Source of the DNA: Litchfieldia alkalitelluris
GTDB taxonomy: Bacteria > Bacillota > Bacilli > Bacillales > Bacillaceae_L
Assembly (NCBI RefSeq): GCF_002019645.1
Contig: NZ_KV917374.1
Location: forward strand, 3,422,696-3,486,695
Direction of reading: 5' to 3'
Length of the DNA stretch: 64,000 nucleotides
Below, piece by piece: positions 26,269 to 35,594 of the stretch; position 1 is the first letter of the stretch, and every line of letters starts with the position of its first letter. Under the pieces are notes generated by a model that was given only the letters and a program-made list of their open reading frames with translations, ran no database searches and was not told the DNA's origin. The position numbers were made by a program, and so were the translations under genes.

Positions 26269-28317
26269 CTAATCCAGCTTTTCACCATCAATTACTCCAG
26301 TTTGTTTAATATATTCTCTTAAGTGTGAATAAATCGGATCGTTCCAAAACTGGTTAGACTGTATTAATTTATTTGCATCCACCCTTGCTACTTCTAATGC
26401 ACGATAATCATGAACCATGTCAGCCACTTTAAATTCTGGCATACCACTCTGTTTTCTTCCAAAAAAATCACCAGGACCCCTTAATTCCAAATCCTTTTCT
26501 GACAATACAAAACCATCATTGGTCTCAGTCATGATTCTCATTCTTTCTTTTCCTACTTCCGATTTTGGGTCTGCTAAAAGAATACAGTAGGATTGTTCAC
26601 TACCTCTCCCCACACGGCCTCTTAATTGATGAAGCTGTGATAACCCAAACCTCTCAGCATCGTAAATAACCATGATGGTTGCGTTAGGCACATTCACACC
26701 CACCTCAACAACCGTTGTCGAAACAAGCACTTGAACATCGTTGGTACTAAAGCTTTTCATCACTTCATCTTTTTCATCTGAAGTTAATCTTCCATGCATC
26801 AATCCAACATTCCAATTCCCATGGAAATGGGCGGCCAACATACTATGAACATCAATTGCATTTTGAACATCTAACTTGTCTGACTCCTCTATAAGAGGAC
26901 AAATAACATAAGCTTGTCTGCCTTTTGCAAGTTCTTTCTCTATGAAATTGATGATTCGATCAAGCATGCTGTGCTTTGCCCAATAAGTTTCAATCGTTTT
27001 TCTACCAGCAGGCAATTCATCAATAACAGACACATCCATTTCTCCAAATACCGTAATTGCTAATGTTCTAGGAATCGGGGTTGCTGTCATAAACAAGACG
27101 TCTGGATTTTCACCTTTTTCTCTGAGTATCTTTCGTTGCCCTACACCAAATCTGTGCTGTTCATCTGTTATAACTAATCCTAACTTATGAAAAACAACTT
27201 CTTCTTGAATTAATGCATGCGTACCAACTAAAATATCAACTTTACCTTCTTGTAATCTGGCGAGAATATCTCTTCTTCTTTTTCCTTTAACCGAACTTGT
27301 CAACAGCTCTATGCTTAAATCAGTATTCGAAAAAAGTTCCGCTAATGAATGTGCATGCTGCTCTGCAAGTATTTCGGTAGGAACCATTAATGCACCTTGT
27401 GTGTTGGACAATACAGCTGCGTACAATGCAATAGCTGCAACAACTGTTTTTCCTGACCCAACGTCTCCTTGAAGTAACCTATTCATTCGATAGGGTGACT
27501 GGAGATCTCCGATAATTTCCTCTTTTACCCGTTGTTGAGCTTTTGTTAACGGAAAGGGCAAGTTTAGAATAAACTCTTCTAGTCGTTTAACTGAGAAATT
27601 ATGCTTTATTCCCTGGCTTGATTCCCTTTCAAATTTACGTAATGCTTGCATTTTCAACTGGAACAATAGGAACTCTTCATAAACAAATCTTCGCCTAGCT
27701 TGTTTCAGATATTGTTGATTTTCAGGGTAATGCATGATTTTAATTGCTTCTTTTTTGGATAATAATTTATATTTTTGAAGTAAATTTTCTGGAAGGTTTT
27801 CTTCAATATGATCACCATATTGCTTTAACGCGTTATTAATGTAGCGTCGCATACTCTTAACAGTTAAATCTCCTTTAACTGAGTATACAGGCTCAATCGT
27901 TTGATTACGGGCATGTGGTCCAACGGAAATCTGATTTACTGTTATGGTTTGGCGATGTTGATCCCACTTGCCTGTAATGGTTACAGTTTCATGAAGTGTA
28001 ATTTTACTTTTTAAATAAGCCTGGTTAAAACAAATTGCGTTAATTAGATATCTACCAATTAAAACTCTAAATGTAAGGCGAGACCTTTTTTTTCCATAGT
28101 AAGTTAATAAAGGCTGACTATGAATTTGTCCTTCAACAGTTACTCTTTCATCGTGTCTTACCTCGGATAAGTCTCGTAATTGATAATCTTCATAGCGATA
28201 TGGTAAATATTCTACTAAGTTTTCTACTGTAAAAATATTTAATTCTGCTAGTTGATTTGTAACTTCTTCTCCGATTCCTTTGATCTCACTTACTGGTAAT
28301 TTTATGATATTATTCAC
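26269..28317 (-). CDS. recG: ATP-dependent DNA helicase RecG
   Basis: Branch-migrates stalled forks and recombination intermediates. N-terminal wedge/OB domain (RVTVEGQIHSQPLLTYYGKKRSRLTF at about 58-83), then superfamily 2 helicase motifs: GDVGSGKTVVAAIA (motif I, about 285), DEQHRFGVGQR (motif II), FMTATPIPRTLA (motif III), QLRGRVGRG (motif VI). Length is 682 aa. The start is 1 nt after the sdaAA stop. The gene is followed by a terminator that overlaps the fapR promoter. Confidence 0.97.
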   Translation of the reverse strand: MNNIIKLPVSEIKGIGEEVTNQLAELNIFTVENLVEYLPYRYEDYQLRDLSEVRHDERVTVEGQIHSQPLLTYYGKKRSRLTFRVLIGRYLINAICFNQAYLKSKITLHETVTITGKWDQHRQTITVNQISVGPHARNQTIEPVYSVKGDLTVKSMRRYINNALKQYGDHIEENLPENLLQKYKLLSKKEAIKIMHYPENQQYLKQARRRFVYEEFLLFQLKMQALRKFERESSQGIKHNFSVKRLEEFILNLPFPLTKAQQRVKEEIIGDLQSPYRMNRLLQGDVGSGKTVVAAIALYAAVLSNTQGALMVPTEILAEQHAHSLAELFSNTDLSIELLTSSVKGKRRRDILARLQEGKVDILVGTHALIQEEVVFHKLGLVITDEQHRFGVGQRKILREKGENPDVLFMTATPIPRTLAITVFGEMDVSVIDELPAGRKTIETYWAKHSMLDRIINFIEKELAKGRQAYVICPLIEESDKLDVQNAIDVHSMLAAHFHGNWNVGLMHGRLTSDEKDEVMKSFSTNDVQVLVSTTVVEVGVNVPNATIMVIYDAERFGLSQLHQLRGRVGRGSEQSYCILLADPKSEVGKERMRIMTETNDGFVLSEKDLELRGPGDFFGRKQSGMPEFKVADMVHDYRALEVARVDANKLIQSNQFWNDPIYSHLREYIKQTGVIDGEKLD

Positions 28318-28318
28318 G

Positions 28319-29197
28319 TTATTTTAACGACATACCAAAGATCTTGGCTTCAAGCTCACGAGCAGTTGGTGTTGCCGCCAAACCTCCCTGTGCAGTTTCT
28401 TTTAATGCGGTAGGCATCGTTTGACCAATTTTGTACATTGCATCAATTACTTCATCACAAGGAATCCGACTGGTAATCCCTGCCAATGCCATGTCGGCTG
28501 CAACCATTGCATTAGCTGCCCCCATCGCATTTCTCTTTACGCATGGTACCTCTACTAAACCAGCGACTGGATCACATACTAACCCTAACATATTTTTCAG
28601 TGTAATCGCCATTGCTTCAGCCGATTGCCTCGGAGTTCCACCTGCCATTTCAACAATTGCAGCAGCTGCCATTCCTGCAGCTGAACCTACTTCCGCTTGA
28701 CATCCACCTGCTGCACCTGAAATGCTTGCATTATTCGCTACGACAAAACCAAATGCGCCAGCCGTAAATAAATACTCGATCATTTGCATCCTAGTCGGCT
28801 TTAATTTCTCCTTCAAAGCAAAAAGTGTTCCAGGAACCACCCCAGCTGAACCTGCGGTTGGAGTTGCACAAATCGTCCCCATTGCTGCATTAACTTCATT
28901 TGTAGCTACTGCTTTACTAACAGCATCTAGCAATGTTTCTCCTGATAAAAAGTTACCTTTTTGGATATAGTTATGCATGAGTACTGCATCACCACCAGTT
29001 AGACCAGAATTAGACTTAACACCTGCTAATCCTTTTTCAACTGCCTGCTCCATAACAGTTAGGTTAAATTCCATTTGCTCCAATATTACCTCTCTAGACT
29101 TACCGGTTACTTCTACTTCTTGATTAATCATAATTTCGGATATTTTCACATTCTTTTGTTCAGCTAGCTCAATTAACTCTTTAACATTTCGAAACAT
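28319..29197 (-). CDS. sdaAA: L-serine dehydratase, iron-sulfur-dependent, alpha subunit
   Basis: Deaminates L-serine to pyruvate and ammonia with the beta subunit SdaAB and an oxygen-sensitive [4Fe-4S] cluster. Cysteines placed as in the family are in ICATPTAGSAGVVPG, GGCQAEVGSA and VCDPVAGLVEVPCVKRNA. Length is 292 aa. It follows sdaAB by 37 nt, with the two subunits separate rather than fused as in E. coli. Co-transcribed with recG. Confidence 0.96.
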   Translation of the reverse strand: MFRNVKELIELAEQKNVKISEIMINQEVEVTGKSREVILEQMEFNLTVMEQAVEKGLAGVKSNSGLTGGDAVLMHNYIQKGNFLSGETLLDAVSKAVATNEVNAAMGTICATPTAGSAGVVPGTLFALKEKLKPTRMQMIEYLFTAGAFGFVVANNASISGAAGGCQAEVGSAAGMAAAAIVEMAGGTPRQSAEAMAITLKNMLGLVCDPVAGLVEVPCVKRNAMGAANAMVAADMALAGITSRIPCDEVIDAMYKIGQTMPTALKETAQGGLAATPTARELEAKIFGMSLK

Positions 29198-29234
29198 TGT
29201 AAATCCCCTCGATTCATTGTGACATCATTATCTA

Positions 29235-29897
29235 TTAATCAACAATTCTCGTAACTTTTAAGATGTTTGGGAGAATGGATAGTTCGTCAATTACTTTTTG
29301 GTCTATATTTTGATCAACTTCAATTGTCATTAATGCTTGTTGTCCGACTTCTTTTCTAGCAACTTCCATATGACCAATGTTTATAGCATATTTAGCTAGT
29401 ACATTAGCTACTGCTGCAATAGCTCCATATTTATCGTTATGAACCACTAAGAGGGCAGGATGATTTCCTGATAATTTTAAAAGAAAACCATTTAACTCAA
29501 TAATTTCAATCTTCCCCCCACCGATAGAAATCCCGACTAATTCAAGCTCTCCCTTTTCATCACCGATATGAATTCTCGCAGTATTTGGATGATCAGTTAC
29601 AGCTTCTTCTTCTCTTATAGAAATCTTAATACCCGCACTCTCTGCAATATCTAAAGATGTCTTAATTCGTTCATCAAACGTATCGTAATCTAATAATCCA
29701 CCAACAATAGCTATATCAGTTCCATGACCTTTGTACGTACTTGCAAAAGAACCATAAAATGAGATATTTGCCCATTTAGGTTCTCGACCAAACAAACTTC
29801 TTGCTACACGGCCAATTCTCGCTGCCCCAGCAGTATGAGAACTGGATGGACCAATCATAACTGGTCCAATAATATCAAATACACTTTTATACTTCAT
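29235..29897 (-). CDS. sdaAB: L-serine dehydratase, iron-sulfur-dependent, beta subunit
   Basis: Partner of SdaAA. N-terminal SVFDIIGPVMIGPSSSHTAGAARIGRVAR is the family signature, and the C-terminal ~70 residues form an ACT domain (LLVVHNDKYGAIAAVANVLAKYAINIGHMEV), probably for serine binding. The ATG at 29897 with GAGGTGAAATTA gives 220 aa and matches the B. subtilis start; the longer frame to 29930 has no ribosome binding site. A terminator for fakA lies upstream, so sdaAB should have its own promoter in the ~100 nt between, where I found no good match. Confidence 0.95.
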   Translation of the reverse strand: MKYKSVFDIIGPVMIGPSSSHTAGAARIGRVARSLFGREPKWANISFYGSFASTYKGHGTDIAIVGGLLDYDTFDERIKTSLDIAESAGIKISIREEEAVTDHPNTARIHIGDEKGELELVGISIGGGKIEIIELNGFLLKLSGNHPALLVVHNDKYGAIAAVANVLAKYAINIGHMEVARKEVGQQALMTIEVDQNIDQKVIDELSILPNILKVTRIVD

Positions 29898-29990
29898 TAA
29901 TTTCACCTCAGGGGAGAGATATACATTCACATACTCTCTTATAATGTATGAGTTAAGTAGGATTGATGTTTTAATTTTCCCATAATTTCC

Positions 29991-30029
29991 TTACATTAAA
30001 ATAGAAGGGAGTGTCTCCCTTCTATTTTA
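29991..30029 (-). terminator. Terminator after fakA
   Basis: A perfect 14-bp stem (29998-30011 with 30015-30028) with a 3-nt loop, ending in TATTTTA on the minus strand. It lies 6 nt past the fakA stop. Confidence 0.9.
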
Positions 30030-30035
30030 AATGAT

Positions 30036-31724
30036 TTATTCAATTGAGAAAATAAAATTATAAAGTGGCTGATTTCCGTTATGAACTTCTACCTCTATAT
30101 CTCCAAATTTCTCCTCAATATAGTTTACTAATTCATTCACTTCGTTGTCAGAAGCTTCTTCTCCAACCAGGATTGTTAAGATTTCATCATCTTCATCGAT
30201 CATTGTATCTAATAAGTTTTTTGCCACATTAATGACTTCTTTATTAGTAACAACAATCTTACCTTCAGCGATCCCCATGAAATCATCTTTAGTAATTTCG
30301 ATACCGTCAATATTTGTATCTCTTACAGCATAAGTGATTTGACCTGTTTTAACGTTACCTAAGGCAGAATTCATCATGCTCTTATTTTGTTCGGAATCCA
30401 CAGAAGGGTTGAATGCTAGCATTGCAGCCATTCCTTGAGGAACAGTTTTTGAAGGGATGACAATAATATTTCCTTCCGCCACTGAGGCAGCTTGTTCCGC
30501 AGCCATGATAATGTTCTTATTATTAGGTAAGATATATACATTTTCAGCATGAATTTCCTCAATCGCTTTAACAATATCCTCAGTACTCGGATTCATTGTT
30601 TGGCCACCTTCAATTACGCCGTTTGCACCTAGGCTTTTAAACATCTCAGAAATACCAGAACCCATAGCAACAGTAACTATACCATAAGTTTGTTTTTCTT
30701 TTTTCACTTTAGATGTAGGAGCTGTTTCTTCGATGTATTCGTTTTCTTCATAAAGCAGGTTACTGTGTTGTTCTCTCATGTTTTCTATTTTCATATTAAT
30801 TAGACTTCCATAGCGTTGACCATATGATAAAACATCACCAGGATGTTCAGCATGAATATGAACCTTGACTAACTCTTCATCAGCAATAACTAATAGAGAA
30901 TCTCCATGTTTACTTAAATCTTGTCGAAAATCTTCTTCACTAAAAGGTTTTTTAGCCATTTTAGAAGGATCTAGCTTCACCATAAACTCAGTACAATAAC
31001 CAAACTCTATATCCTCTGTGTTCATATGACTTTGGACACTTCGGTGATGTTCTGCACTAACTAACTCTTTTAATGATGGCATGGAAGCTTGATTTCCTGG
31101 AAGCTGCTCACCCTTTAATTCAGCAAGGAACCCTTCGTACACAAATAAAAGTCCTTTACCACCACTATCAACTACACCAACTTCTTTTAGTACAGGAAGT
31201 AAGTCAGGGGTGCGATTTAATGAAGCCTGAGCTTCTTTTATTACTTCAGTCATAAGTTTAATAATATCCGTTTCAGTTTCAGATACAGAAACAGCACGCT
31301 TTGCAGCATCCTTAGCCACAGTAAGAATAGTTCCTTCAACTGGCTTCATTACTGCCTTATATGCTGTTTGAACACCTGATTCAAGCGCAAGTGCAAAATC
31401 ACGAGCATCGATTGTTTCTTTCGATTCAATTGCTTTTGAAAAGCCTCTAAATAACTGAGATAAAATAACTCCTGAGTTACCTCTTGCTCCCATTAGCAAT
31501 CCCTTTGCCAATGCCGATCCTACTTTTCCAATATGAATGGAAACGTTATTTTTCACTTCCTTTGCGCCAGATGTCATGGATAGGTTCATATTTGTACCAG
31601 TATCTCCATCTGGAACAGGGAAAACGTTTAGTGAATCCACCAATTTTGCATTATTTGATAAATGAGTAGATCCTTTAATTATCATTTCTGCAAAACGTTT
31701 CCCATCTAATCTTGTAATAGACAC
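30036..31724 (-). CDS. fakA: FakA (YloV), fatty acid kinase ATP-binding subunit
   Basis: Phosphorylates fatty acids bound to FakB proteins so that exogenous acyl chains enter PlsY/PlsX metabolism. The N-terminal DhaL-type nucleotide domain carries NVFPVPDGDTGTNMNLSM (about 33-50) and GARGNSGVILSQLFRG (about 78-93); the middle and C-terminal parts are the FakA-specific domains (PTSKVKKEKQTYGIVTVAMGSG onward). Length is 562 aa. It is 17 nt downstream of asp23, as in other Firmicutes. Confidence 0.95.
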   Translation of the reverse strand: MSITRLDGKRFAEMIIKGSTHLSNNAKLVDSLNVFPVPDGDTGTNMNLSMTSGAKEVKNNVSIHIGKVGSALAKGLLMGARGNSGVILSQLFRGFSKAIESKETIDARDFALALESGVQTAYKAVMKPVEGTILTVAKDAAKRAVSVSETETDIIKLMTEVIKEAQASLNRTPDLLPVLKEVGVVDSGGKGLLFVYEGFLAELKGEQLPGNQASMPSLKELVSAEHHRSVQSHMNTEDIEFGYCTEFMVKLDPSKMAKKPFSEEDFRQDLSKHGDSLLVIADEELVKVHIHAEHPGDVLSYGQRYGSLINMKIENMREQHSNLLYEENEYIEETAPTSKVKKEKQTYGIVTVAMGSGISEMFKSLGANGVIEGGQTMNPSTEDIVKAIEEIHAENVYILPNNKNIIMAAEQAASVAEGNIIVIPSKTVPQGMAAMLAFNPSVDSEQNKSMMNSALGNVKTGQITYAVRDTNIDGIEITKDDFMGIAEGKIVVTNKEVINVAKNLLDTMIDEDDEILTILVGEEASDNEVNELVNYIEEKFGDIEVEVHNGNQPLYNFIFSIE

Positions 31725-31741
31725 AGACTTTTTCCTCCTCT

Positions 31742-32104
31742 TTACGGGTTCGTCACACGAACTCCTTGCACGAAAATATTAACCGAATCTACAGCTAGTC
31801 CTACAGTTTGGTTTAAAGTATATTTCACCTTTGTCTGAACATTGTGGGCAACCTCTGAAATTTTCGTACCGTAGCTAACTATAATATACATGTCAATATG
31901 TACTTCATCGTTTTCCTGACGAACTATGATACCACGTTTGAAATTTTCTTTTCTCAAAATTTCAGTAATTCCATCTTTCAGTTGATTCTTAGAAGCCATT
32001 CCAATAATTCCATAATTCTCAATCGCAGCTCCTCCTGCAATTGTTGCAATCACTTCTGTAGATATATCAATTTGTCCGTATTTCGTTTTTAATTCGATGG
32101 ACAT
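31742..32104 (-). CDS. yloU: Asp23/YloU family envelope stress protein
   Basis: Asp23-domain protein co-conserved with fakA. The core is IATIAGGAAIENYGIIGMAS and VHIDMYIIVSYGTKISEVAHNVQTKVKYTL, ending VDSVNIFVQGVRVTNP. From ATG 32104, preceded by AAGGGGGAAC, it is 120 aa; an upstream in-frame start at 32131 lacks a ribosome binding site. It diverges from rpmB across a ~295-nt AT-rich region that must hold both promoters. Confidence 0.92.
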   Translation of the reverse strand: MSIELKTKYGQIDISTEVIATIAGGAAIENYGIIGMASKNQLKDGITEILRKENFKRGIIVRQENDEVHIDMYIIVSYGTKISEVAHNVQTKVKYTLNQTVGLAVDSVNIFVQGVRVTNP

Positions 32105-32223
32105 AATAGTTCCCCCTTTGGAATTGTTCATCTTTGGCTAACAAACATTTTACTATAACTGAGCTGTTTTTGAAAGTAATTCTCTTTAGATTAATAATAG
32201 GTGAATTAGACCGATTCAAATGC

Positions 32224-32252
32224 TTGACCACATCACTCTATATTATTATACA
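32224..32252 (+). promoter_or_regulatory. Candidate rpmB promoter
   Basis: Plus-strand TTGACC (32224-32229), 17 nt, TATACA (32247-32252). A second possibility nearer the gene is TTGCAA at 32302 with a TAAATT 17 nt on. The rest of 32105-32398 is AT-rich with no gene. Confidence 0.35.
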
Positions 32253-32398
32253 ACATTATATAAAATATATGATATCCCTGCCATATAACCTTTTATAACT
32301 ATTGCAATATCAATTTAGGTGTGATAAATTAGATAAGTGATTTTCATATACTTATGAAAACTTGTATGGTTAGTTTGTGGATGTTAGGAGGGAAATAA

Positions 32399-32587
32399 AT
32401 GGCACGTAAATGTGTAATTACAGGTAAAAAAACTCGTTCTGGAAATGCTCGTTCTCACGCTATGAATGCTAATAAACGTACTTGGGGTGCAAACCTTCAA
32501 AAAGTTCGTATTTTAGTTGACGGAAAACCTAAACGTGTATATGTATCAGCAAGAGCTCTTAAATCTGGTAAAGTTGAGCGAGTTTAA
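32399..32587 (+). CDS. rpmB: 50S ribosomal protein L28
   Basis: L28 is a small 50S protein; the sequence [38 protein letters not shown] is nearly identical to that of B. subtilis, 62 aa. Only one cysteine is present, so no zinc ribbon. GGAGGGAAATAA precedes the ATG. It is one of only two plus-strand genes here and stands alone between yloU and spoVM with its own terminator, as in B. subtilis. Confidence 0.99.
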   Translation: MARKCVITGKKTRSGNARSHAMNANKRTWGANLQKVRILVDGKPKRVYVSARALKSGKVERV

Positions 32588-32608
32588 TACTATATAACAA
32601 ACAAAAAG

Positions 32609-32637
32609 AAGTCGCTTAACGCGACTTTTCTTGTTTC
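32609..32637 (+). terminator. Terminator of rpmB
   Basis: AAGTCGC (32609-32615) and GCGACTT (32621-32627) with a 5-nt loop, followed by TTCTTGTTTC on the plus strand, about 22 nt past the rpmB stop. Confidence 0.8.
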
Positions 32638-32660
32638 TAACGCAAGAAACTAAACTTAGA

Positions 32661-32699
32661 GAAAAGAGAAAGCACCTTTAGAAAGGCGCTTTTTTTTAT
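32661..32699. terminator. Bidirectional hairpin between rpmB and spoVM
   Basis: AAAGC.CCTTT and AAAGG.GCTTT (32669-32692) pair, perfectly with a G-U on the minus strand. On the plus strand the stem runs into a T-run; on the minus strand it is followed by CTCTTTTCTC. It begins 4 nt past the spoVM stop and can serve both converging genes. Confidence 0.7.
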
Positions 32700-32776
32700 C
32701 CTTTTTTGAATGATCCTAACATTGCACGTACAATACCACCTAAGAACCTCGGTAATTTAATCGTATAAAATTTCAT
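32696..32776 (-). CDS. spoVM: SpoVM, 26-residue stage V sporulation peptide
   Basis: Amphipathic helix peptide that recognises the convex forespore surface, recruits SpoIVA for coat assembly and is needed for cortex formation. The peptide MKFYTIKLPRFLGGIVRAML plus GSFKKG differs from B. subtilis SpoVM at only a few positions, keeping the proline at residue 9 needed for curvature sensing. GAGGAGGGAAATT precedes the ATG. A longer frame on this strand to 32881 is just upstream read-through. This gene is the clearest sign that the organism makes endospores. I could not firmly place a sigma-E promoter. Confidence 0.97.
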   Translation of the reverse strand: MKFYTIKLPRFLGGIVRAMLGSFKKG

Positions 32777-33159
32777 AATTTCCCTCCTCAACACAGGTTT
32801 CCACGTTCTTTTTTCTAATCTAAGCAAAACCTTCAAATCAATATAAGTATATTCAAGAAAGAAAAAAGAGTACCATGACATATTAGGTGATGCTTATCTA
32901 ATTTTAGGTTTCTATAACAATATTAATATGCCATCATGGAATGAATAAGTACCTATTTTATATATAAGTTCATTACTAATACATAGTAGACCTATAACCA
33001 TATTATGACGAAGAATTCAAAATTATGGTATTTTCTAAAAAAAAACAATCACTTTTAATACATTTTTATAGTAACAAAAAAATGGTTAGCTGCCGTTTTT
33101 TCATTCCCACTCAGTAATCTTCCCAGTTGGGGTTTTGAATACGATTTTCCATAAAAAAA
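32777..33159. other. Gene-free AT-rich gap upstream of spoVM
   Basis: No open frame with a ribosome binding site was seen on either strand. A hairpin at 33076-33101 (AAAAAAtGG with CCgTTTTTT, 7-nt loop) has T-runs on both strands and could terminate transcription in either direction. The part nearest spoVM should hold its sporulation promoter. Confidence 0.4.
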
Positions 33160-34016
33160 GGACAACACCGTTAGGTAAGTAGTTCAGTTTAGGAGTGCAA
33201 ATTTAAATAGCAGTTCAAATGGAAGTCCATGGACTTCTATTTTATTATGTATTTGTTGATACATTCACTGTAAAATGGCAGTCTTTTCGTAGATGTCACT
33301 TTTCATAAGATTATTCACAAAATTCGTCATTCTATAACCAGAGCATATCTACGGTTCAAGTTTGTTTAGAGCCTAAGAAGTTTGATCCTTTATTGAGTGA
33401 CAAATGAAGCTTAAAAATAAGGGGAGATTTTGCCTTTATATTGCAGAATACAGCTTGGTTAAGGTAAATAAGCGGAGATATCCCGTTAAGCTAAGCTCAA
33501 TCACCCTCTTTTCATGTTTTCCAAGTAAATTGCGGTGAATTTTCCGCCTATTTTAGTTAATTTCAATAGGATTATCTAAATAAGGGTAATTTTTCCTCTT
33601 ATTTTTCAGGCCGTTATGCCGATTCCCTCATGCCTCCGCTTCTATTTCGGGCTATAAATAAGGAATTGCTTATTTAACGGGTGCTTTGTTGAAGAAAGAG
33701 TCACTTTTCAAACAGTGAACTTGCTATGGATTTTAATTCCTATAAGAGAATGAAAAAAACCATAATGGATAAAATCCGTTATGGTTTTTTACTGCCTTCT
33801 GCAAGTGAATTCGCTACATAAATCACAAGACCACAATATTAATTTCAATGTTTTGAATAGGTGTGCGCCTCTTGGCTTGGAAAACACCATTTAAAAATGA
33901 ATCATATTATATCAAAAAAATAGCATACGAAATATGTTGCGAATTCATATGCAAAAAGTATTGTTTTTTCTTGTTTTGTACTCCTAAACTGAACTTCTTA
34001 ACCGTTAGTGTTGTCC
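33160..34016. mobile_element. ~860-bp segment bounded by ~42-bp inverted repeats, no transposase
   Basis: The left end (33160-33201, starting GGACAACACCGTTAGG) and the reverse complement of the right end (34016-33975, starting GGACAACACTAACGG) match at about 34 of 42 positions, including a shared AGTTCAGTTTAGGAGT. Such ends are typical of insertion sequences or non-autonomous derivatives. The interior has no credible gene; it holds a perfect palindrome (33222-33237), several CGG...CCG palindromic units (33465-33690) and a strong terminator (33753-33790). No clear target duplication. It occupies the place of B. subtilis thiN. Family not identified. Confidence 0.55.
33753..33790. terminator. 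Strong bidirectional terminator downstream of rpe
   Basis: A 17-bp stem with one mismatch (AAAAAACCATAA.GGAT with ATCC.TTATGGTTTTTT) around a 3-nt loop, flanked by T-runs on both strands. It is the first terminator after rpe on the minus strand, although 250 nt downstream and inside the inverted-repeat-bounded segment. Confidence 0.8.
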
Positions 34017-34047
34017 ATCTTTTCGTCTTATTACTGAACTTAAACTG

Positions 34048-34692
34048 TTATTGTTTAAGCTTCGATATAGCTAGTCCACGATCTTCATTGTTATAAATCG
34101 CAGAACCTGCTACTAAAATGGTGGCACCTGCATCGACACAAAGCTTTGCGGTTTTCTCGTTAACCCCACCATCTACTTCGATATCGATGTTTAAACCTTT
34201 TTCTTTTATCAAGGCAGAGGCTTCTCTAATCTTTGGTAACACTGATTCAATAAATGACTGTCCTCCAAAACCGGGATTAACAGTCATAAACAAAATCATG
34301 TCAATATCCTCAATGATATGCTGAATAGTGGCTACTGGGGTGGCTGGATTTAGAACCACCCCCGCTTTGATTCCAAACGATTTAATTAAACTAATTGTTC
34401 GATGTAAATGTCTACATGCCTCAACATGAACAGTTATATAATCAGCCCCCGCTTTAGCAAACTCAGGGATATATTGATCTGGATTTTCAATCATTAAATG
34501 GACATCTAAGGGTAACGTTGTTATTGGACGAATTGCATTAACTACTAAGGGACCTATAGTAATGTTTGGTACAAAATGCCCGTCCATTACATCCACATGT
34601 ATTAAATCTGCTCCACCCTTCTCAACATCTAAGATTTCCTCACCTAATTTAGCAAAATCTGCGGATAGTATTGATGGTGCAATCTTCACCAT
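34048..34692 (-). CDS. rpe: Ribulose-phosphate 3-epimerase
   Basis: Interconverts ribulose-5-phosphate and xylulose-5-phosphate in the pentose phosphate pathway. TIM-barrel with [15 protein letters not shown] (5-19), [12 protein letters not shown] (32-43, metal ligands), [11 protein letters not shown] (61-71), [12 protein letters not shown] (135-146) and VDGGVNEKT (173-181). Length is 214 aa. It starts 3 nt after rsgA and ends 31 nt before the inverted-repeat end of the following non-coding segment. Confidence 0.97.
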   Translation of the reverse strand: MVKIAPSILSADFAKLGEEILDVEKGGADLIHVDVMDGHFVPNITIGPLVVNAIRPITTLPLDVHLMIENPDQYIPEFAKAGADYITVHVEACRHLHRTISLIKSFGIKAGVVLNPATPVATIQHIIEDIDMILFMTVNPGFGGQSFIESVLPKIREASALIKEKGLNIDIEVDGGVNEKTAKLCVDAGATILVAGSAIYNNEDRGLAISKLKQ

Positions 34693-34695
34693 ATC

Positions 34696-35580
34696 TTAAT
34701 ACCTCGGCTTTCTATCTTTTATTTCGTCCAGAAATTGGACATAGTGCTCATATCTATAGTCTTGAATATTCCCTGCATCAACGGCTTCCTTTACTGAGCA
34801 TTTTGGCTCAGAAGTATGTGTACAACCACGGAATTTACAGCCTTTACTGTAATCTTGAATTTCTGGAAAACAATCATTTAAATCTTCTACTTCAATACCT
34901 GTAAATTCCAATGAGCTAAATCCGGGTGTATCAGCAACAAAGCCTGTTCCGACTTTTATCAATTCAACATGTCTAGTTGTATGTTTACCCCTTCCTAGAT
35001 GTGTTGAAATATTATCCGTTTTAAGACCTAGCTCAGGACGTAGCACGTTTAGAAGAGAAGATTTCCCTACTCCTGATTGTCCTGCGAACACGGAAATTCT
35101 ATCTTCAAGTAATGGCATCAATACTTGAATACCTTCTAAATCAATCGTAGAAGTTAAAATTACCTTATAACCTATTTTTTGATAATGTTCCGCATGTGCG
35201 TCAATTTGTTTCTTAGCTTCTATTGGGATTAAATCTGTCTTACTTATACAAATGATAGGCTCAATGTAATTTGCTTCGATTAATACAAGGAAACGATCAA
35301 GCAGCAGTGAACTAAAATCAGGTTCTACTGCTGAAAACACAAGAATGGCTTGATCCACATTAACAATTGGAGGTCTGATAAGTTCATTTTTTCGACTCTT
35401 AACCTCTAAAATATAACCTTCTTGGTCATTATCTGCTTGATAGACTACCTGATCACCAACCAACGGTGTAACTTTATTTTTACGAAAAACACCTCGTCCA
35501 CGGCATTGTATTATCTCATTGTCATGATTTAATACATAGTAAAAGCCACTTAAAGCTTTAATGATTTTGCCATCAGGCAT
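34696..35580 (-). CDS. rsgA: RsgA (CpgA/YloQ), 30S-assembly GTPase
   Basis: Circularly permuted GTPase that checks late 30S maturation. N-terminal OB fold, then SKTDLIP (G4-like), GQSGVGKSSLLNVL (G1, about 168-181) and DTPGFSSLEF (G3). C-terminal zinc knuckle with Cys, Cys, His and Cys in CFPEIQDYSKGCKFRGCTHT and PKC. Length is 294 aa. It follows prkC by 14 nt; in B. subtilis the protein is a PrkC substrate. Confidence 0.97.
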   Translation of the reverse strand: MPDGKIIKALSGFYYVLNHDNEIIQCRGRGVFRKNKVTPLVGDQVVYQADNDQEGYILEVKSRKNELIRPPIVNVDQAILVFSAVEPDFSSLLLDRFLVLIEANYIEPIICISKTDLIPIEAKKQIDAHAEHYQKIGYKVILTSTIDLEGIQVLMPLLEDRISVFAGQSGVGKSSLLNVLRPELGLKTDNISTHLGRGKHTTRHVELIKVGTGFVADTPGFSSLEFTGIEVEDLNDCFPEIQDYSKGCKFRGCTHTSEPKCSVKEAVDAGNIQDYRYEHYVQFLDEIKDRKPRY

Positions 35581-35594
35581 ATTTCCACTCCTTG

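Noticed and set aside
32696-32881. 61-aa version of the spoVM frame
   Set aside because: The 26-residue SpoVM with its own GAGGAGGG site explains the conserved part; the upstream codons are not conserved-looking.
32777-32900. Sigma-E promoter for spoVM
   Set aside because: TCATGGT and GAATATACT-like strings are present, but neither hexamer nor spacing fits the consensus well enough to annotate.
33863-34096. 77-codon plus-strand frame overlapping the rpe end
   Set aside because: No ribosome binding site; it spans the right inverted repeat and the antisense of rpe.
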